Source: Hyphomicrobiaceae bacterium (GTDB lineage: Bacteria; Pseudomonadota; Alphaproteobacteria; Rhizobiales; Xanthobacteraceae). Taken from it: a DNA stretch of 64,000 bases. A program made the translations under genes and the position numbers. The notes under the pieces are model-generated. The model saw only the letters and a program-made list of their open reading frames with translations, did no database searches and was not told where the DNA came from. This document shows positions 51,418 through 60,525 of the stretch, one piece after another. The stretch's first letter is position 1. Each line of letters begins with the position of its first letter. Where the stretch lies: positions 28,764 to 92,763 of the forward strand of contig CANJBX010000002.1 in NCBI GenBank assembly GCA_947472885.1. Reading direction: 5' to 3'.

Positions 51418-51434
51418 AGGCTGGGAGGATCGCC

Positions 51435-51752
51435 ATGAGCGAACCGACGCGCGAGAACCCGAACGGGCCGATTGGAACCGAAGTGATCTTCGAGAACGAT
51501 CAGGTGCGAATCTGGGACATGCGCGTTGCGCCGCACGGCAAGAAGGCCTGGCATCATCACACCATGGATTACGTGATCGTCGAGATTACCGGCGGCAAGG
51601 TCGAAATCGAGAACGTCGCGGGGAAAAGTTACATCGGCGAAGGCAAGCCCGGCACCATCGTCTGGCAGGATGCCGGTGAAAAGCATGAGCTACGAAATCT
51701 CACCGACGAACCCTACCGCAACATTCTCGTTGAATTGAAGAAACAATCTTAA
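51435..51752 (+). CDS. Cupin domain protein
   Basis: Small beta-barrel protein of 105 residues. Metal-binding cupin motif 1 is visible as AWHHHTMDYVIVEITGG (three histidines) near 38-55, and motif 2 as GEKHELRNLTDEPYRNILVEL near 81-102, with one histidine. It lies inside the 2-oxoacid dehydrogenase operon, 17 bp after E1 beta, and could act as an isomerase, dioxygenase or sensor for the pathway substrate; sequence does not decide. Confidence 0.85.
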   Translation: MSEPTRENPNGPIGTEVIFENDQVRIWDMRVAPHGKKAWHHHTMDYVIVEITGGKVEIENVAGKSYIGEGKPGTIVWQDAGEKHELRNLTDEPYRNILVELKKQS

Positions 51753-51785
51753 GCGGCAACCACCGCCATCAGCAGGATCAGTATC

Positions 51786-53237
51786 ATGTACGACAATCTG
51801 CTCGAGAAAGTTCCGACCGACCTCTGGATCGGCGGAAAATGGCGCAAGGCATCCGACGGCCAGCGTTTCGACGTCATCGACCCCGCGACCGAAGGCGTGA
51901 TCGCATCGGTCGCCAGCGCCAGCGTCGATGACGCCAAGGCCGCGGTCGATGCCGCCAGCGATGCGCTCGCCGGCTGGGGCGCCAAGAAGCCGCGCGAACG
52001 TGCCGAAATCCTGCGCAAGGCATTCGAACTCATCATGCGCGATGCCGAGCGTTTCGCGAAACTCATCACGCTGGAGAACGGCAAGGCGCTGGTAGACTCC
52101 CGCGCCGAGGTCGCCTATGCGGCCGAATTCTTCCGCTGGTATGCTGAAGAGGCCGTGCGCAATCTCGGCCAGATGTCGATTGCGCCCTCCTCCGGCGCGC
52201 GGATACTGGCGCAGCACAAGCCGGCCGGCGTCGCCGTCCTCGTGACGCCGTGGAATTTTCCCGCCGCCATGGCGACGCGCAAGATCGGCCCGGCGCTCGC
52301 CGCCGGCTGCACCGTCGTGCTCAAGCCGGCGTCCGATACGCCGCTGACCATGCTGGCGCTGATGCCTGCATTGGAAGAAGCCGGTGTGCCGCCCGGCGTC
52401 TGCAACGTCATTCCATCGCGTTCGTCCGGCAAGGTGGTTTCGGCCATGCTGCACGATCCGCGCGTGCGCGTGGTGTCGTTCACCGGCTCGACGGAAGTCG
52501 GCCGCAAGCTGCTGCACGAGGCCGCCGACAATGTCGTGAAACCCGCCATGGAACTCGGCGGCAATGCGCCCTTCATCGTGTTCGAGGATGCCGACATCGA
52601 CGCGGCAATAGACGGCGCGATGATTGCCAAGATGCGCAACATGGGCGAAGCTTGCACCGCGGCAAACCGTTTCTACGTGCAGGAAAAGGTCCACGCGGAG
52701 TTTTCAAAGAAACTCACCGACCGCATGGCCGGGCTCAAGATGGGCAACGGACTGACCGAAGGCGTGGCGCTTGGCCCGCTGGTCAACAAGGAAGGCCGCG
52801 ACAAGGTCCGCGAACTCGTCGAGGACGCCGTGAAGAAGGGTGCCAGGATTCTCACCGGCGGCAAGCAGCCCGAGGGCAAGGGCTACTTCTATCCGGCCAC
52901 CGTACTCGACAACGTCTCCAACGATGCGCTGATGATGAATGATGAAATCTTCGGACCCGTCGCGGCGATCCAGACCTTCAAGACCGAAGACGAAGTCATC
53001 AAGCGCTCGAACGACACCGAGTATGGCCTTGTTGCCTACCTCTATACGAAGGACCTGACGCGCGGCATGCGCGTCTCCGAGAAGCTCGACTTCGGTATGA
53101 TCGGCCTGAACCGCGGTGTGGTATCCGATCCGGCAGCGCCGTTCGGCGGCACCAAGCAGTCGGGCATCGGCCGCGAAGGCGGCCATGAGGGCATGATGGA
53201 ATTTCTCGAGACGCAGTATATCTCGGTGAGCTGGTAA
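51786..53237 (+). CDS. Succinate-semialdehyde dehydrogenase-like aldehyde dehydrogenase
   Basis: NAD(P)-dependent aldehyde dehydrogenase of 483 residues, closest in style to GabD-type succinate-semialdehyde dehydrogenases. The general base is in MELGGNAPFIV (Glu 256), the catalytic Cys in GEACTAANRFYV (near 290), and the cofactor motif FTGSTEVGRKLL lies near 236. It sits between the cupin and E2 genes of a 2-oxoacid dehydrogenase operon, suggesting that the pathway yields an aldehyde acid to be oxidised. Confidence 0.92.
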   Translation: MYDNLLEKVPTDLWIGGKWRKASDGQRFDVIDPATEGVIASVASASVDDAKAAVDAASDALAGWGAKKPRERAEILRKAFELIMRDAERFAKLITLENGKALVDSRAEVAYAAEFFRWYAEEAVRNLGQMSIAPSSGARILAQHKPAGVAVLVTPWNFPAAMATRKIGPALAAGCTVVLKPASDTPLTMLALMPALEEAGVPPGVCNVIPSRSSGKVVSAMLHDPRVRVVSFTGSTEVGRKLLHEAADNVVKPAMELGGNAPFIVFEDADIDAAIDGAMIAKMRNMGEACTAANRFYVQEKVHAEFSKKLTDRMAGLKMGNGLTEGVALGPLVNKEGRDKVRELVEDAVKKGARILTGGKQPEGKGYFYPATVLDNVSNDALMMNDEIFGPVAAIQTFKTEDEVIKRSNDTEYGLVAYLYTKDLTRGMRVSEKLDFGMIGLNRGVVSDPAAPFGGTKQSGIGREGGHEGMMEFLETQYISVSW

Positions 53238-53251
53238 GGATTTAACGCGCT

Positions 53252-54562
53252 ATGGAAGTTCTGATGCCGCAGCTCGGTGAGACCGTCACCGAGGGCAAGG
53301 TCACCAAGTGGTTCAAGTCGGCCGGCGATGCGGTTCAGCCGGGCGACAACCTGTTCGAGATCGAAACCGACAAGACTTCCATGGAAGTCCCCGCGACTTC
53401 CGCCGGCGTGCTGTCGGAAATCCGCGTTGCGGTCGGTGATGTTGCCGCAGTCGGTGCGGTGGTCGCCGTGATCGCCGGCGACGGCGCAGCCGTTGTGTCT
53501 ACGCCCGCGGTCAAGGCCGTTCCGGTTGCGCAGAAGGCCGCCGCGCAGCCGGCGAAAGCTGCCGCAGCGCCGATGCCGGTCTATGCCGCGCGCGCAAATA
53601 CGCCACTCGATCCGTTCGACGCCATCCGCAGGCCGGAGCAGAACTTTGGCCCTGCCCGCCTGCCCGGCGGCACCACCGTTACTCCGCTGGCGCGCAGGCT
53701 TGCTGCGCAATCCGGCATCGACCTCGGCGGCATTTCGCCGTCCGGTCCCGGCGGGCGCATTGTTGCGCAGGATATCGAGACCGCCATGGCCAAGGCGGGC
53801 AAGTCCTTGACGCTAGCTGCTGCCCCGCGCGCGCACGGCGCCTCGGCGAACAGCGTCAAGGCGCAATTCGCACCCGGCAGTTACGAGGAAATCCCGCTCG
53901 ACGGCATGCGCCGCACGATTGCGACGCGGCTTGTCGAATCCAAACAGACCGTTCCGCATTTCTACCTCACCGCCGATATCGACCTCGACCATCTGATAGC
54001 CGTGCGTGCTGAAGCCAATGTCCTGCATGCGGACATCAAGCTCTCGATCAACGATTTCATCATCCGCGCGCTGGCGCTGGCGTTGCAGCGCGTGCCGGCG
54101 GCGAACGCCGTGTGGGCGGAAGACAGCATCCTGCGCTTCAAGGCGTCGGATATCGGCGTCGCGGTCTCCATCGACGGAGGCCTGATCACGCCGGTCATTC
54201 GCAATGCACACACCAAGACCGTCGCTGCGATTTCAGCCGAGATGAAAGACCTCGCCGCGAGAGCACGCAGCAAAAAACTCAGGCCGCAGGAATACCAGGG
54301 CGGCACGAGTGCGGTCTCCAACCTCGGCATGTATGGCGTGCGCGAGTTTGCCGCTATCATCAATCCACCGCAGGCCACCATCCTTGCGGTCGGCGCCGCA
54401 CGGCGCGCGCCAATCGAAACCAAAGACGGCAGCGTGAAGTTCATCAACCAGATGACGGTGACGCTGTCATGCGATCACCGCGTCGTCGATGGCGTGCTTG
54501 GCGCGGAATTGCTGCAGGCATTCCGGCTGTTCATCGAACATCCGATCGGGATGATGATTTAG
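53252..54562 (+). CDS. Dihydrolipoamide acyltransferase (E2)
   Basis: Core of a 2-oxoacid dehydrogenase complex, 436 residues. One lipoyl domain at 1-75 has the lipoylated lysine in ETDKTSMEVPA (Lys 41). An Ala/Pro-rich linker follows, then a peripheral subunit-binding domain near 145-180 (TPLARRLAAQSGIDLGGIS), and a catalytic domain ending in SCDHRVVDGVLGAELLQAF with active His 409 and Asp 413. It closes the operon. No E3 gene is in the window, so the complex must share a lipoamide dehydrogenase from elsewhere. Confidence 0.93.
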   Translation: MEVLMPQLGETVTEGKVTKWFKSAGDAVQPGDNLFEIETDKTSMEVPATSAGVLSEIRVAVGDVAAVGAVVAVIAGDGAAVVSTPAVKAVPVAQKAAAQPAKAAAAPMPVYAARANTPLDPFDAIRRPEQNFGPARLPGGTTVTPLARRLAAQSGIDLGGISPSGPGGRIVAQDIETAMAKAGKSLTLAAAPRAHGASANSVKAQFAPGSYEEIPLDGMRRTIATRLVESKQTVPHFYLTADIDLDHLIAVRAEANVLHADIKLSINDFIIRALALALQRVPAANAVWAEDSILRFKASDIGVAVSIDGGLITPVIRNAHTKTVAAISAEMKDLAARARSKKLRPQEYQGGTSAVSNLGMYGVREFAAIINPPQATILAVGAARRAPIETKDGSVKFINQMTVTLSCDHRVVDGVLGAELLQAFRLFIEHPIGMMI

Positions 54563-54563
54563 C

Positions 54564-55025
54564 TCATCCCGCAGTGATATGATTGCGGAACTGCAGCGGC
54601 GACTCGATCATCGGCAAGTCCTCCAGCGTCATGCCGGCGGCCTGCACCCTCACCGTGCCATAATCGAACACGCGGCCGAGGATCGACTGTTTCACATCGA
54701 CGCTCGCGACCTTGTCCATGTTCATCTCGGCGGTGTGGCGCTGGATGAAACCACGCTTGTAGATGATGCGCCGGTTGGTGATCGCGATCTCCGTCGTCCA
54801 GCGGCGGAACCATGCCGCCATCAGGATCAGCCCGCCCGCCACCAAGAGCATCGCCGCCAGCACGATCCACAACATGGCCATGGCCTGTTGTGCGGCATAC
54901 GAACCGATGAACGCCCCCAGCGCAAGCAGGAGCAGAAGCACGCCGGGCAGATAGACGATCCAGTGCACATTCGTGACATAACGCACCTGCTCATCGGGCT
55001 GCAGAACGCTCTTCAGATAGCTCAT
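54564..55025 (-). CDS. PH domain-containing membrane protein (YdbS/YdbT type)
   Basis: Small membrane protein of 153 residues. Two helices lie at about 24-44 (YLPGVLLLLLALGAFIGSY) and 50-70, followed by a bacterial PH domain whose core is EIAITNRRIIYKRGFIQRHTAEMN, then VASVDVKQSILGRVFDYGTV. Such proteins are thought to help insert or assemble membrane components; exact role unknown. The ATG at 55025 (MSYLKSVLQPDEQVRYV) is preceded by GGGAGCGAG. It converges with the E2 gene, 1 bp apart. Confidence 0.87.
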   Translation of the reverse strand: MSYLKSVLQPDEQVRYVTNVHWIVYLPGVLLLLLALGAFIGSYAAQQAMAMLWIVLAAMLLVAGGLILMAAWFRRWTTEIAITNRRIIYKRGFIQRHTAEMNMDKVASVDVKQSILGRVFDYGTVRVQAAGMTLEDLPMIESPLQFRNHITAG

Positions 55026-55170
55026 TGGCTCGCTCCCACGACACCCCGCACGGTAAGCCCCGCGTTCCCGCCCGTCCACTGGCAAGTCTTTTACCAGCAA
55101 GCCCTGACACATTACTGTGGGTTGTCGGCACGCTTCATGCTTGGTAATCCGTGCTTACGAGGAGAATTCC

Positions 55171-56142
55171 ATGGCAAGCGAAAAGCCCGATGTCCTGCTG
55201 GTCGGACCACCCAAGCCGCTGATCGTCAAGGGACTATCGGCGAAGTTCAACGTGCATCCGCTCGCCAATGCCGCCGACGGGAAAAAACTGCTGGCTGATA
55301 TCGGCGCGCGCACCCGCGCCATTGCCTGCAGCGTGGTGAGCGAGAACGTCACGCGCGATATCATGGCGCATTTTCCGAAGCTCGAAATCGTCTCGACATT
55401 CGGTGTCGGCTATAGCCATGTCGATGTGGCATGGGCCACTTCCCATAATGTCACCATCACCAACACGCCCGATGTGCTGACCGAAGAGGTCGCGGACACC
55501 GCGATGGGATTATTGCTGTCCACCGTGCGCGAACTCCCGCAGGCGGAGCGGCATGTGCGTGCGGGCAAGTGGGCGAATGCGGACTACCCGCTCAGCGTCG
55601 CAACCCTGCGCGACCGCACCGTCGGCATGGTCGGCATGGGCGCCATCGGCCAGGCCATCGCGCGGCGGCTCGATGCATTCAAGGTGCCGGTCGTCTATCA
55701 TTCGCGCAACGCCGTGCCGGGCCTCGCCTACCGGCACTATCCGAACCTGATCGAGATGGCGCGCGCGGTCGATACGCTGATGGTGATCGTACCGGGCGGT
55801 CCCGCGACACGGAACCTTATCAATGCGCAAGTGCTTGAAGCGCTCGGACCGAAAGGCATCGTCATCAACATGGCGCGCGGGTCGGTCGTCGATGAGCCGG
55901 CGCTTATCAAGGCGCTGCAGGATCGTGTTATTCTTTCGGCGGGTCTCGACGTTTTCGTCGATGAGCCGCGCGTGCCGAGCGAGTTGATCGCCATGGATCA
56001 TATCGTGCTGTTTCCGCACCTGGGTTCCGCCTCGGTTGCCACGCGTGACCGGATGGATCAGCTTGTGGTCGATAACCTGCTGGCGTGGGTGGCGGGCCAG
56101 CCGCCGCTAACGCCGGTGCCCGAGACGCCGTGGAAGGGATAG
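55171..56142 (+). CDS. D-isomer specific 2-hydroxyacid dehydrogenase
   Basis: NAD(P)H-dependent reductase of glyoxylate, hydroxypyruvate or similar 2-oxoacids, 323 residues. The Rossmann motif GMVGMGAIGQAIARRLDAF is near residues 151-169; the catalytic Arg is in MARGSVVDEPAL near 234, the Glu in DEPRVPSEL near 263, and the His in FPHLGSAS near 283. AGGAG stands 8 bp before the ATG at 55171. A gene for an exported Inh-domain protein follows after 4 bp on the same strand. Confidence 0.93.
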   Translation: MASEKPDVLLVGPPKPLIVKGLSAKFNVHPLANAADGKKLLADIGARTRAIACSVVSENVTRDIMAHFPKLEIVSTFGVGYSHVDVAWATSHNVTITNTPDVLTEEVADTAMGLLLSTVRELPQAERHVRAGKWANADYPLSVATLRDRTVGMVGMGAIGQAIARRLDAFKVPVVYHSRNAVPGLAYRHYPNLIEMARAVDTLMVIVPGGPATRNLINAQVLEALGPKGIVINMARGSVVDEPALIKALQDRVILSAGLDVFVDEPRVPSELIAMDHIVLFPHLGSASVATRDRMDQLVVDNLLAWVAGQPPLTPVPETPWKG

Positions 56143-56146
56143 TCCC

Positions 56147-56845
56147 ATGCGCGCGATTTTATTTTCCGCCATGCTCGCCGGCTTGTTCGCCGCGCCTGCC
56201 CATGCACAGAACACGCCAGCCGGGCCAAGCGATGCCGCCGCCGCGCTCACCGGTCCATGGGAGATTTCCAACGCCGACCACGATCAGGTCTGCAACGTAA
56301 CGCTCAAGGCCGATGCGGGTCCGGGCGGCCTCAAGCTCGAATTCAACCGCGCCGACTGCGCGGCCAAGTTTCCGCCGCTCAAGGATGTCACCGCTTGGAA
56401 CCTCGTCGGCGACAACACCGTAAAGCTGACCGACGCCCGTGGCCGCGTATTGTATGAATTCTCCGAAGTGGAGAACGGAATGTACGAGTCGCTCAAGGCT
56501 GGCCAACCGCTGACCTTCCTGCAGAGTGCGGCGGCGGCAGCCAATGTCGTCCGCACTACCGAGCAGATGACAGGCGACTGGGGTGTCGTGCGCGGTTCCG
56601 GCGATCCGGTCTGCACATTCACGCTGCTGAACAAGCCGACCGCCGTTGCAGGCGACCTTCAAGTGCAAGTGAAGCCCGGCTGCGATCCCGGCATCGCGCG
56701 CTTCGCGGCCACTGCGTGGCAGATGGATAAGTCCGAATTGCTAGTAAAAAATGCGCGCGGACAGATCTGGAAATTCGGGGAAAACGGCGGCATCTGGCAA
56801 CGCATCCCCGAAGGTCCCGACGCGATCACGCTGGTGAAAAAATAG
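56147..56845 (+). CDS. Exported protein with two AprI/Inh metalloprotease-inhibitor domains
   Basis: Periplasmic protein of 232 residues with a signal peptide at 1-21 (cleavage after AHA). Two copies of an Inh-type lipocalin-like domain are visible: first from LTGPWEISNADHDQVCNVTL (about 35-125), second from MTGDWGVVRGSGDPVCTFTL (about 140-230). Each has two cysteines placed for the disulfide seen in AprI/Inh inhibitors. Single-domain members inhibit secreted serralysin-type proteases; no such protease is in the window. It follows the dehydrogenase gene by 4 bp, an unexpected partner. Confidence 0.83.
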   Translation: MRAILFSAMLAGLFAAPAHAQNTPAGPSDAAAALTGPWEISNADHDQVCNVTLKADAGPGGLKLEFNRADCAAKFPPLKDVTAWNLVGDNTVKLTDARGRVLYEFSEVENGMYESLKAGQPLTFLQSAAAAANVVRTTEQMTGDWGVVRGSGDPVCTFTLLNKPTAVAGDLQVQVKPGCDPGIARFAATAWQMDKSELLVKNARGQIWKFGENGGIWQRIPEGPDAITLVKK

Positions 56846-56939
56846 TTTTCGCTATCTTCGCTGACGCCGGCCAAAAGTTTGACAACGATAAACAACAGCG
56901 CGCGTGACCGCGGGGCCTACTAAATCAGGGGGAACAAGT

Positions 56940-57689
56940 ATGAATTTCTATGACAGGGGCGATGTGCGAATTCACTATGAGGAAGCAGGCTCCGGCTTTC
57001 CATTGCTGCTCATCGCCGGCGGCGGGCTGAACTCGACGATCTCCAATCTGAAGAACAACTCTCCTTTCAATCCGATTGAGGAATTCAAAGGGGATTTCCG
57101 CTGTATCGCATCTGACCTGCGCAATGCGGAGAACGGCCAGTCCTCCGGCCCCCTCGAAACAGACAGACCATGGGATGGATTCACCGATGATCATCTCGGT
57201 CTGATGGATCACCTGGGCATCGACAAGTTCATGGTACTCGGGTTCTGCATTGGCGGGCCCTTCATATGGAATTTGCTGCGGCGGGCGCCGGATCGTGTAG
57301 TTGCAGGCGTATTGGCGCAGCCCAGCGGATCGCGGCCGGAATCGCGCGGTCTTTTCTACGAAAACAACATGAAAGGCTGGGGGCCGACACTGGCGGCGCG
57401 ACGGCCTGAACTGACGATAGAGCAGATCGAAAAATTCGTGAACAGGATGTACCTGTCCAATGACGATTTTGTCTTCACGGTGACGCGGGAGTTCGTGCGC
57501 AATTGCCAGACGCCGGTCCTTGTTCTACCGGACGATATCCCGCCACATCCTTATGCCGTCGCCATGGAGAGCGCGATGCTCGCGCCGAAAGCCGAAGTCA
57601 GCATGTTTCCCTGGAAAGAGCCCAAGGAACGCATCCCCCTCGCCGTGCGCCAGATACGCTCGTTTCTGCGGGCGCATCGTCCCGCATAA
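56940..57689 (+). CDS. Alpha/beta hydrolase with cysteine at the nucleophile elbow
   Basis: Alpha/beta-hydrolase fold protein of 249 residues. LLLIAGGGLNSTISN near 22 gives the oxyanion region, and the elbow reads LGFCIGGPFIWNLL near 102, so the nucleophile is cysteine as in dienelactone hydrolase, not serine. The usual late catalytic histidine is not clear: the C-terminal segment reads FPWKEPKERIPLAVRQIRSF. Activity may be altered or lost. The ATG at 56940 follows AGGGGGAAC. Confidence 0.82.
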   Translation: MNFYDRGDVRIHYEEAGSGFPLLLIAGGGLNSTISNLKNNSPFNPIEEFKGDFRCIASDLRNAENGQSSGPLETDRPWDGFTDDHLGLMDHLGIDKFMVLGFCIGGPFIWNLLRRAPDRVVAGVLAQPSGSRPESRGLFYENNMKGWGPTLAARRPELTIEQIEKFVNRMYLSNDDFVFTVTREFVRNCQTPVLVLPDDIPPHPYAVAMESAMLAPKAEVSMFPWKEPKERIPLAVRQIRSFLRAHRPA

Positions 57690-57740
57690 GGGAAAGGCAA
57701 GAACCTCGCGTTCGTGGAGTAAGCGTGACAACGAGTTGCC

Positions 57741-58505
57741 CTAAATCAGCTTCAGTCCCTTGAAACTGGCATGCCCTTCCTTGCCGACGATCAGGTGATC
57801 GTGCACCGAGATGCCAAGCGGCTTCGCCACGTCGATGATCGCCTGCGTCATCTGGATATCCGCGCGCGACGGTGTCGGATCGCCGGAGGGATGGTTGTGA
57901 ACTAAAATCACCGCCGTTGCCGACAACTCCAGCGCACGCTTGACCACTTCACGCGGATAGACCGGCGTATGATCGACCGTCCCGGTCTGCTGCACCTCGT
58001 CGGCGATCAGCTGGTTGCGCTTGTCGAGGAACAGCACACGGAAATGTTCCTTGTCGGCAAACGCCATCGCTGTGCGGCAATAGTCGATCACCGACGACCA
58101 TGACGACAGCACCTTGCGGCCCTGCACCTTGCCCTTCGCCATGCGCTGCGCAGCGGCGGCAATGACCTTGAGTTCGGTGATCGCCGCATCGCCAAGCCCT
58201 TTGACTTCGGCCAGCAGATTTGGCGGCGCGGCGACGACTTCGCCGAACGAGCCGAACTTCTCGATCATTTCCTTGGCGAGCGGCTTCACGTCACGCTGCG
58301 GAATGGCGCGGAACAGCACCAATTCCAGCATCTCATAGTCGCTGAGGGCATCGTTGCCAGCGGCGCGGAACCGTTCACGCAAGCGCTGGCGATGGCCGTG
58401 ATAGTGCGGCGCGGACTCGGCAAGACCAGCAGCATCCGGCTCTCGTTCCGGCTTCGACACAGCTTTGGACTGAGGATGCTTGGCCAATGGAACACCGGCA
58501 CGCAA
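57741..58505 (-). CDS. radC: RadC family JAB1/MPN domain protein
   Basis: Protein of 254 residues with N-terminal helix-hairpin-helix motifs ([15 protein letters not shown] and [17 protein letters not shown]) and a C-terminal MPN+ metalloprotease-like domain. The zinc motif [15 protein letters not shown] near 195-209 is intact, with HxHx7SxxD spacing. Named for a disproved role in radiation repair; its function remains unsettled. The N-terminal 40 residues are low-complexity, and the next gene upstream on the strand, map, ends 117 bp away. Confidence 0.92.
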   Translation of the reverse strand: MRAGVPLAKHPQSKAVSKPEREPDAAGLAESAPHYHGHRQRLRERFRAAGNDALSDYEMLELVLFRAIPQRDVKPLAKEMIEKFGSFGEVVAAPPNLLAEVKGLGDAAITELKVIAAAAQRMAKGKVQGRKVLSSWSSVIDYCRTAMAFADKEHFRVLFLDKRNQLIADEVQQTGTVDHTPVYPREVVKRALELSATAVILVHNHPSGDPTPSRADIQMTQAIIDVAKPLGISVHDHLIVGKEGHASFKGLKLI

Positions 58506-58622
58506 CAGGACATCTGGACAGGCCAGATCGCACCACGCCGCGAGGCAGTTGGCAATTCAATTCAAGGTTGTCACGGATATTTTAGCCGCGGCAAATCAGG
58601 GGTCAGGCTCAAGCGACCAAAC

Positions 58623-59450
58623 TCAGGCAACCACGTAAGGCGGCTTGTCGAGACCGCCCGGCGATATGGTGAAAATCTCGACGCCGGTTTCGGTGACGCC
58701 AATGGCATGCTCGAATTGCGCCGACAGCGAACGGTCGCGGGTCACGGCTGTCCAGCCGTCCGAGAGAACCTTCACATGCGGGCGGCCGAGATTGATCATC
58801 GGCTCGACCGTGAACAGCATGCCGGGCTTGAGTACGATGCCCTCGCCGGGGCGGCCGACATGGATGATGTTCGGTTCGTCGTGAAACAGTTGACCGAGGC
58901 CGTGGCCGCAGAAATCGCGCACCACGCTCATGTGCTGCGCCTCGACGAAGCTCTGGATGGCGTGGCCGATATCGCCGGTAGTAGCGCCCGGCTTGATGAC
59001 GGCGATGCCCCGCATCAGCGATTCATAGGTCACTTCGATCAGCCGTTCGGCGCGGCGCGGGATCGGCCCGACCGGATACATGCGGCTGGAATCGCCATGC
59101 CAGCCATCGAGGATGACGGTGACGTCGATGTTGACGATATCGCCTTCCTTCATCGCCTTGTCGTTCGGGATGCCGTGGCAGACGACGTGGTTGATCGAGG
59201 TGCAGCTCGACTTCTCGTAACCGCGATACATCAAGGTCGCGGGCAGCGCGCCATGGTCCATCGAGAATTCGAACACGAACCTGTCGAGGTCGTCGGTCGG
59301 GACCCCCGGCTGGACCAGCGGCGTGATCTCGTCGAGGCAGCGGGCGACCAGCTGGCCGGCCTTGCGCATGCCCTCGAAGGCTTCCTCGTTATGAAGCTTG
59401 ATCTGGCCGGTCTTGCGCAGCGGCGACGCCGCAGCCTCAACGTAGTTCAT
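58623..59450 (-). CDS. map: Type I methionine aminopeptidase
   Basis: Removes the initiator methionine from nascent proteins, 275 residues. The five metal ligands of the pita-bread fold are in place: Asp in NIDVTVILDGWHGDSSRMY (two Asp near 108 and 119), His in RDFCGHGLGQLFHDEP near 183, and Glu in FTVEPMINLG near 216 and SAQFEHAIGVTETG near 247. The substrate-side His is in NHVVCHGIPND near 90. It has a short N-terminal extension. Essential housekeeping gene, here next to radC. Confidence 0.96.
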   Translation of the reverse strand: MNYVEAAASPLRKTGQIKLHNEEAFEGMRKAGQLVARCLDEITPLVQPGVPTDDLDRFVFEFSMDHGALPATLMYRGYEKSSCTSINHVVCHGIPNDKAMKEGDIVNIDVTVILDGWHGDSSRMYPVGPIPRRAERLIEVTYESLMRGIAVIKPGATTGDIGHAIQSFVEAQHMSVVRDFCGHGLGQLFHDEPNIIHVGRPGEGIVLKPGMLFTVEPMINLGRPHVKVLSDGWTAVTRDRSLSAQFEHAIGVTETGVEIFTISPGGLDKPPYVVA

Positions 59451-59604
59451 CGGAATTCACCATGCGGCCGGCTTTGTTGATCATATCCGGCAATTTAGTG
59501 CCTCAAGCCCGCCTTGCAAGGTCGAACTCGTCGCGGCAGGGCTGACGGTTGTGGTAGGCAGGCCGCCCGTACTAAACCGGGCCTGCAAAAAACGTGATCC
59601 ACCC

Positions 59605-60525
59605 ATGAAAAACGACTCCAATCCGTTCGGCGCGCGCCTTCCCGGCCTGGCCGACCGGGTCATTCTGGGCCTTACCACCGCCTTGCCGAACAACTGGGCG
59701 GGCCTGCGGCTGGCTATTTTGCTGCGCCGGGCCATTACCACCCGGTTGGCCAAGGAAGGCCCGGAGGCCGCGCTCGACGTGCGCCGCTGGGGTCTCGCCA
59801 TGCGGCTGCACCCGCTCGACAACGGCTGCGAGAAGAACCTCCTTTTCACGCCCCAGATGTATGAGCCGGAAGAGCTGGCCGAGCTGACAAAGGACATCGC
59901 GGCTGCCGGGGCCGAATACCGCCCGTTCGTGTTCGTCGATATCGGGGCCAATGTCGGCCTGTTCTCGCTGTTCGTCGCCGCCAAGGCCGGCCCGACCGCA
60001 CGCATTCTCGCCATCGAGCCGGAGCCGGGAAACCTGGCGCGGCTGACGTTCAACGTCACCTCCAACGCCGGCCTGCAGATCCGCCCCATCGGGCTGGCGC
60101 TCGGCGAGGAAGAAGGCGAAGTCGCCATCACGCTCAATCGCCGCGACCGTGGCGGTACCCGCGCCCAGCCGCTGACCGCAAACAGCGCCGCCGACGTGGT
60201 GCGTGTGCCGTGCCGCCCGCTGCTCACGCTGTTGCGCATGCAGGACATTTCCTATGTCGATGCGCTGAAGATCGACGTCGAAGGCATGGAAGACCTGGTG
60301 CTGGCGCCGTTCTTCCGTGATGCCCCGCCGGCGCTGTGGCCGAAGATGATCCTGATCGAGGACTCGCGCCATGAATGGCGCACGGACCTGTTCGCCCTGT
60401 TCGCAGCCAGGGGCTGGGAGATTGCCACGCGCACCAAGCAGAATGTTGTGTTGCGGCTGAAGGCTCAGACGAACGGCACTGCTTCCGACACCACGATGGC
60501 GTCACGCGCGATGGCGCAGCGGTAG
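59605..60525 (+). CDS. FkbM family methyltransferase
   Basis: S-adenosylmethionine-dependent O-methyltransferase of the FkbM family, 306 residues. The SAM-binding motif is [20 protein letters not shown] near 112-131, with [12 protein letters not shown] as motif II near 140, and [15 protein letters not shown] near 220, a family hallmark. Family members methylate sugars, lipids or polyketides; substrate unknown. The ATG at 59605 is chosen over a GTG at 59551. Its last 61 bp overlap the end of sfsA on the opposite strand. Confidence 0.9.
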   Translation: MKNDSNPFGARLPGLADRVILGLTTALPNNWAGLRLAILLRRAITTRLAKEGPEAALDVRRWGLAMRLHPLDNGCEKNLLFTPQMYEPEELAELTKDIAAAGAEYRPFVFVDIGANVGLFSLFVAAKAGPTARILAIEPEPGNLARLTFNVTSNAGLQIRPIGLALGEEEGEVAITLNRRDRGGTRAQPLTANSAADVVRVPCRPLLTLLRMQDISYVDALKIDVEGMEDLVLAPFFRDAPPALWPKMILIEDSRHEWRTDLFALFAARGWEIATRTKQNVVLRLKAQTNGTASDTTMASRAMAQR

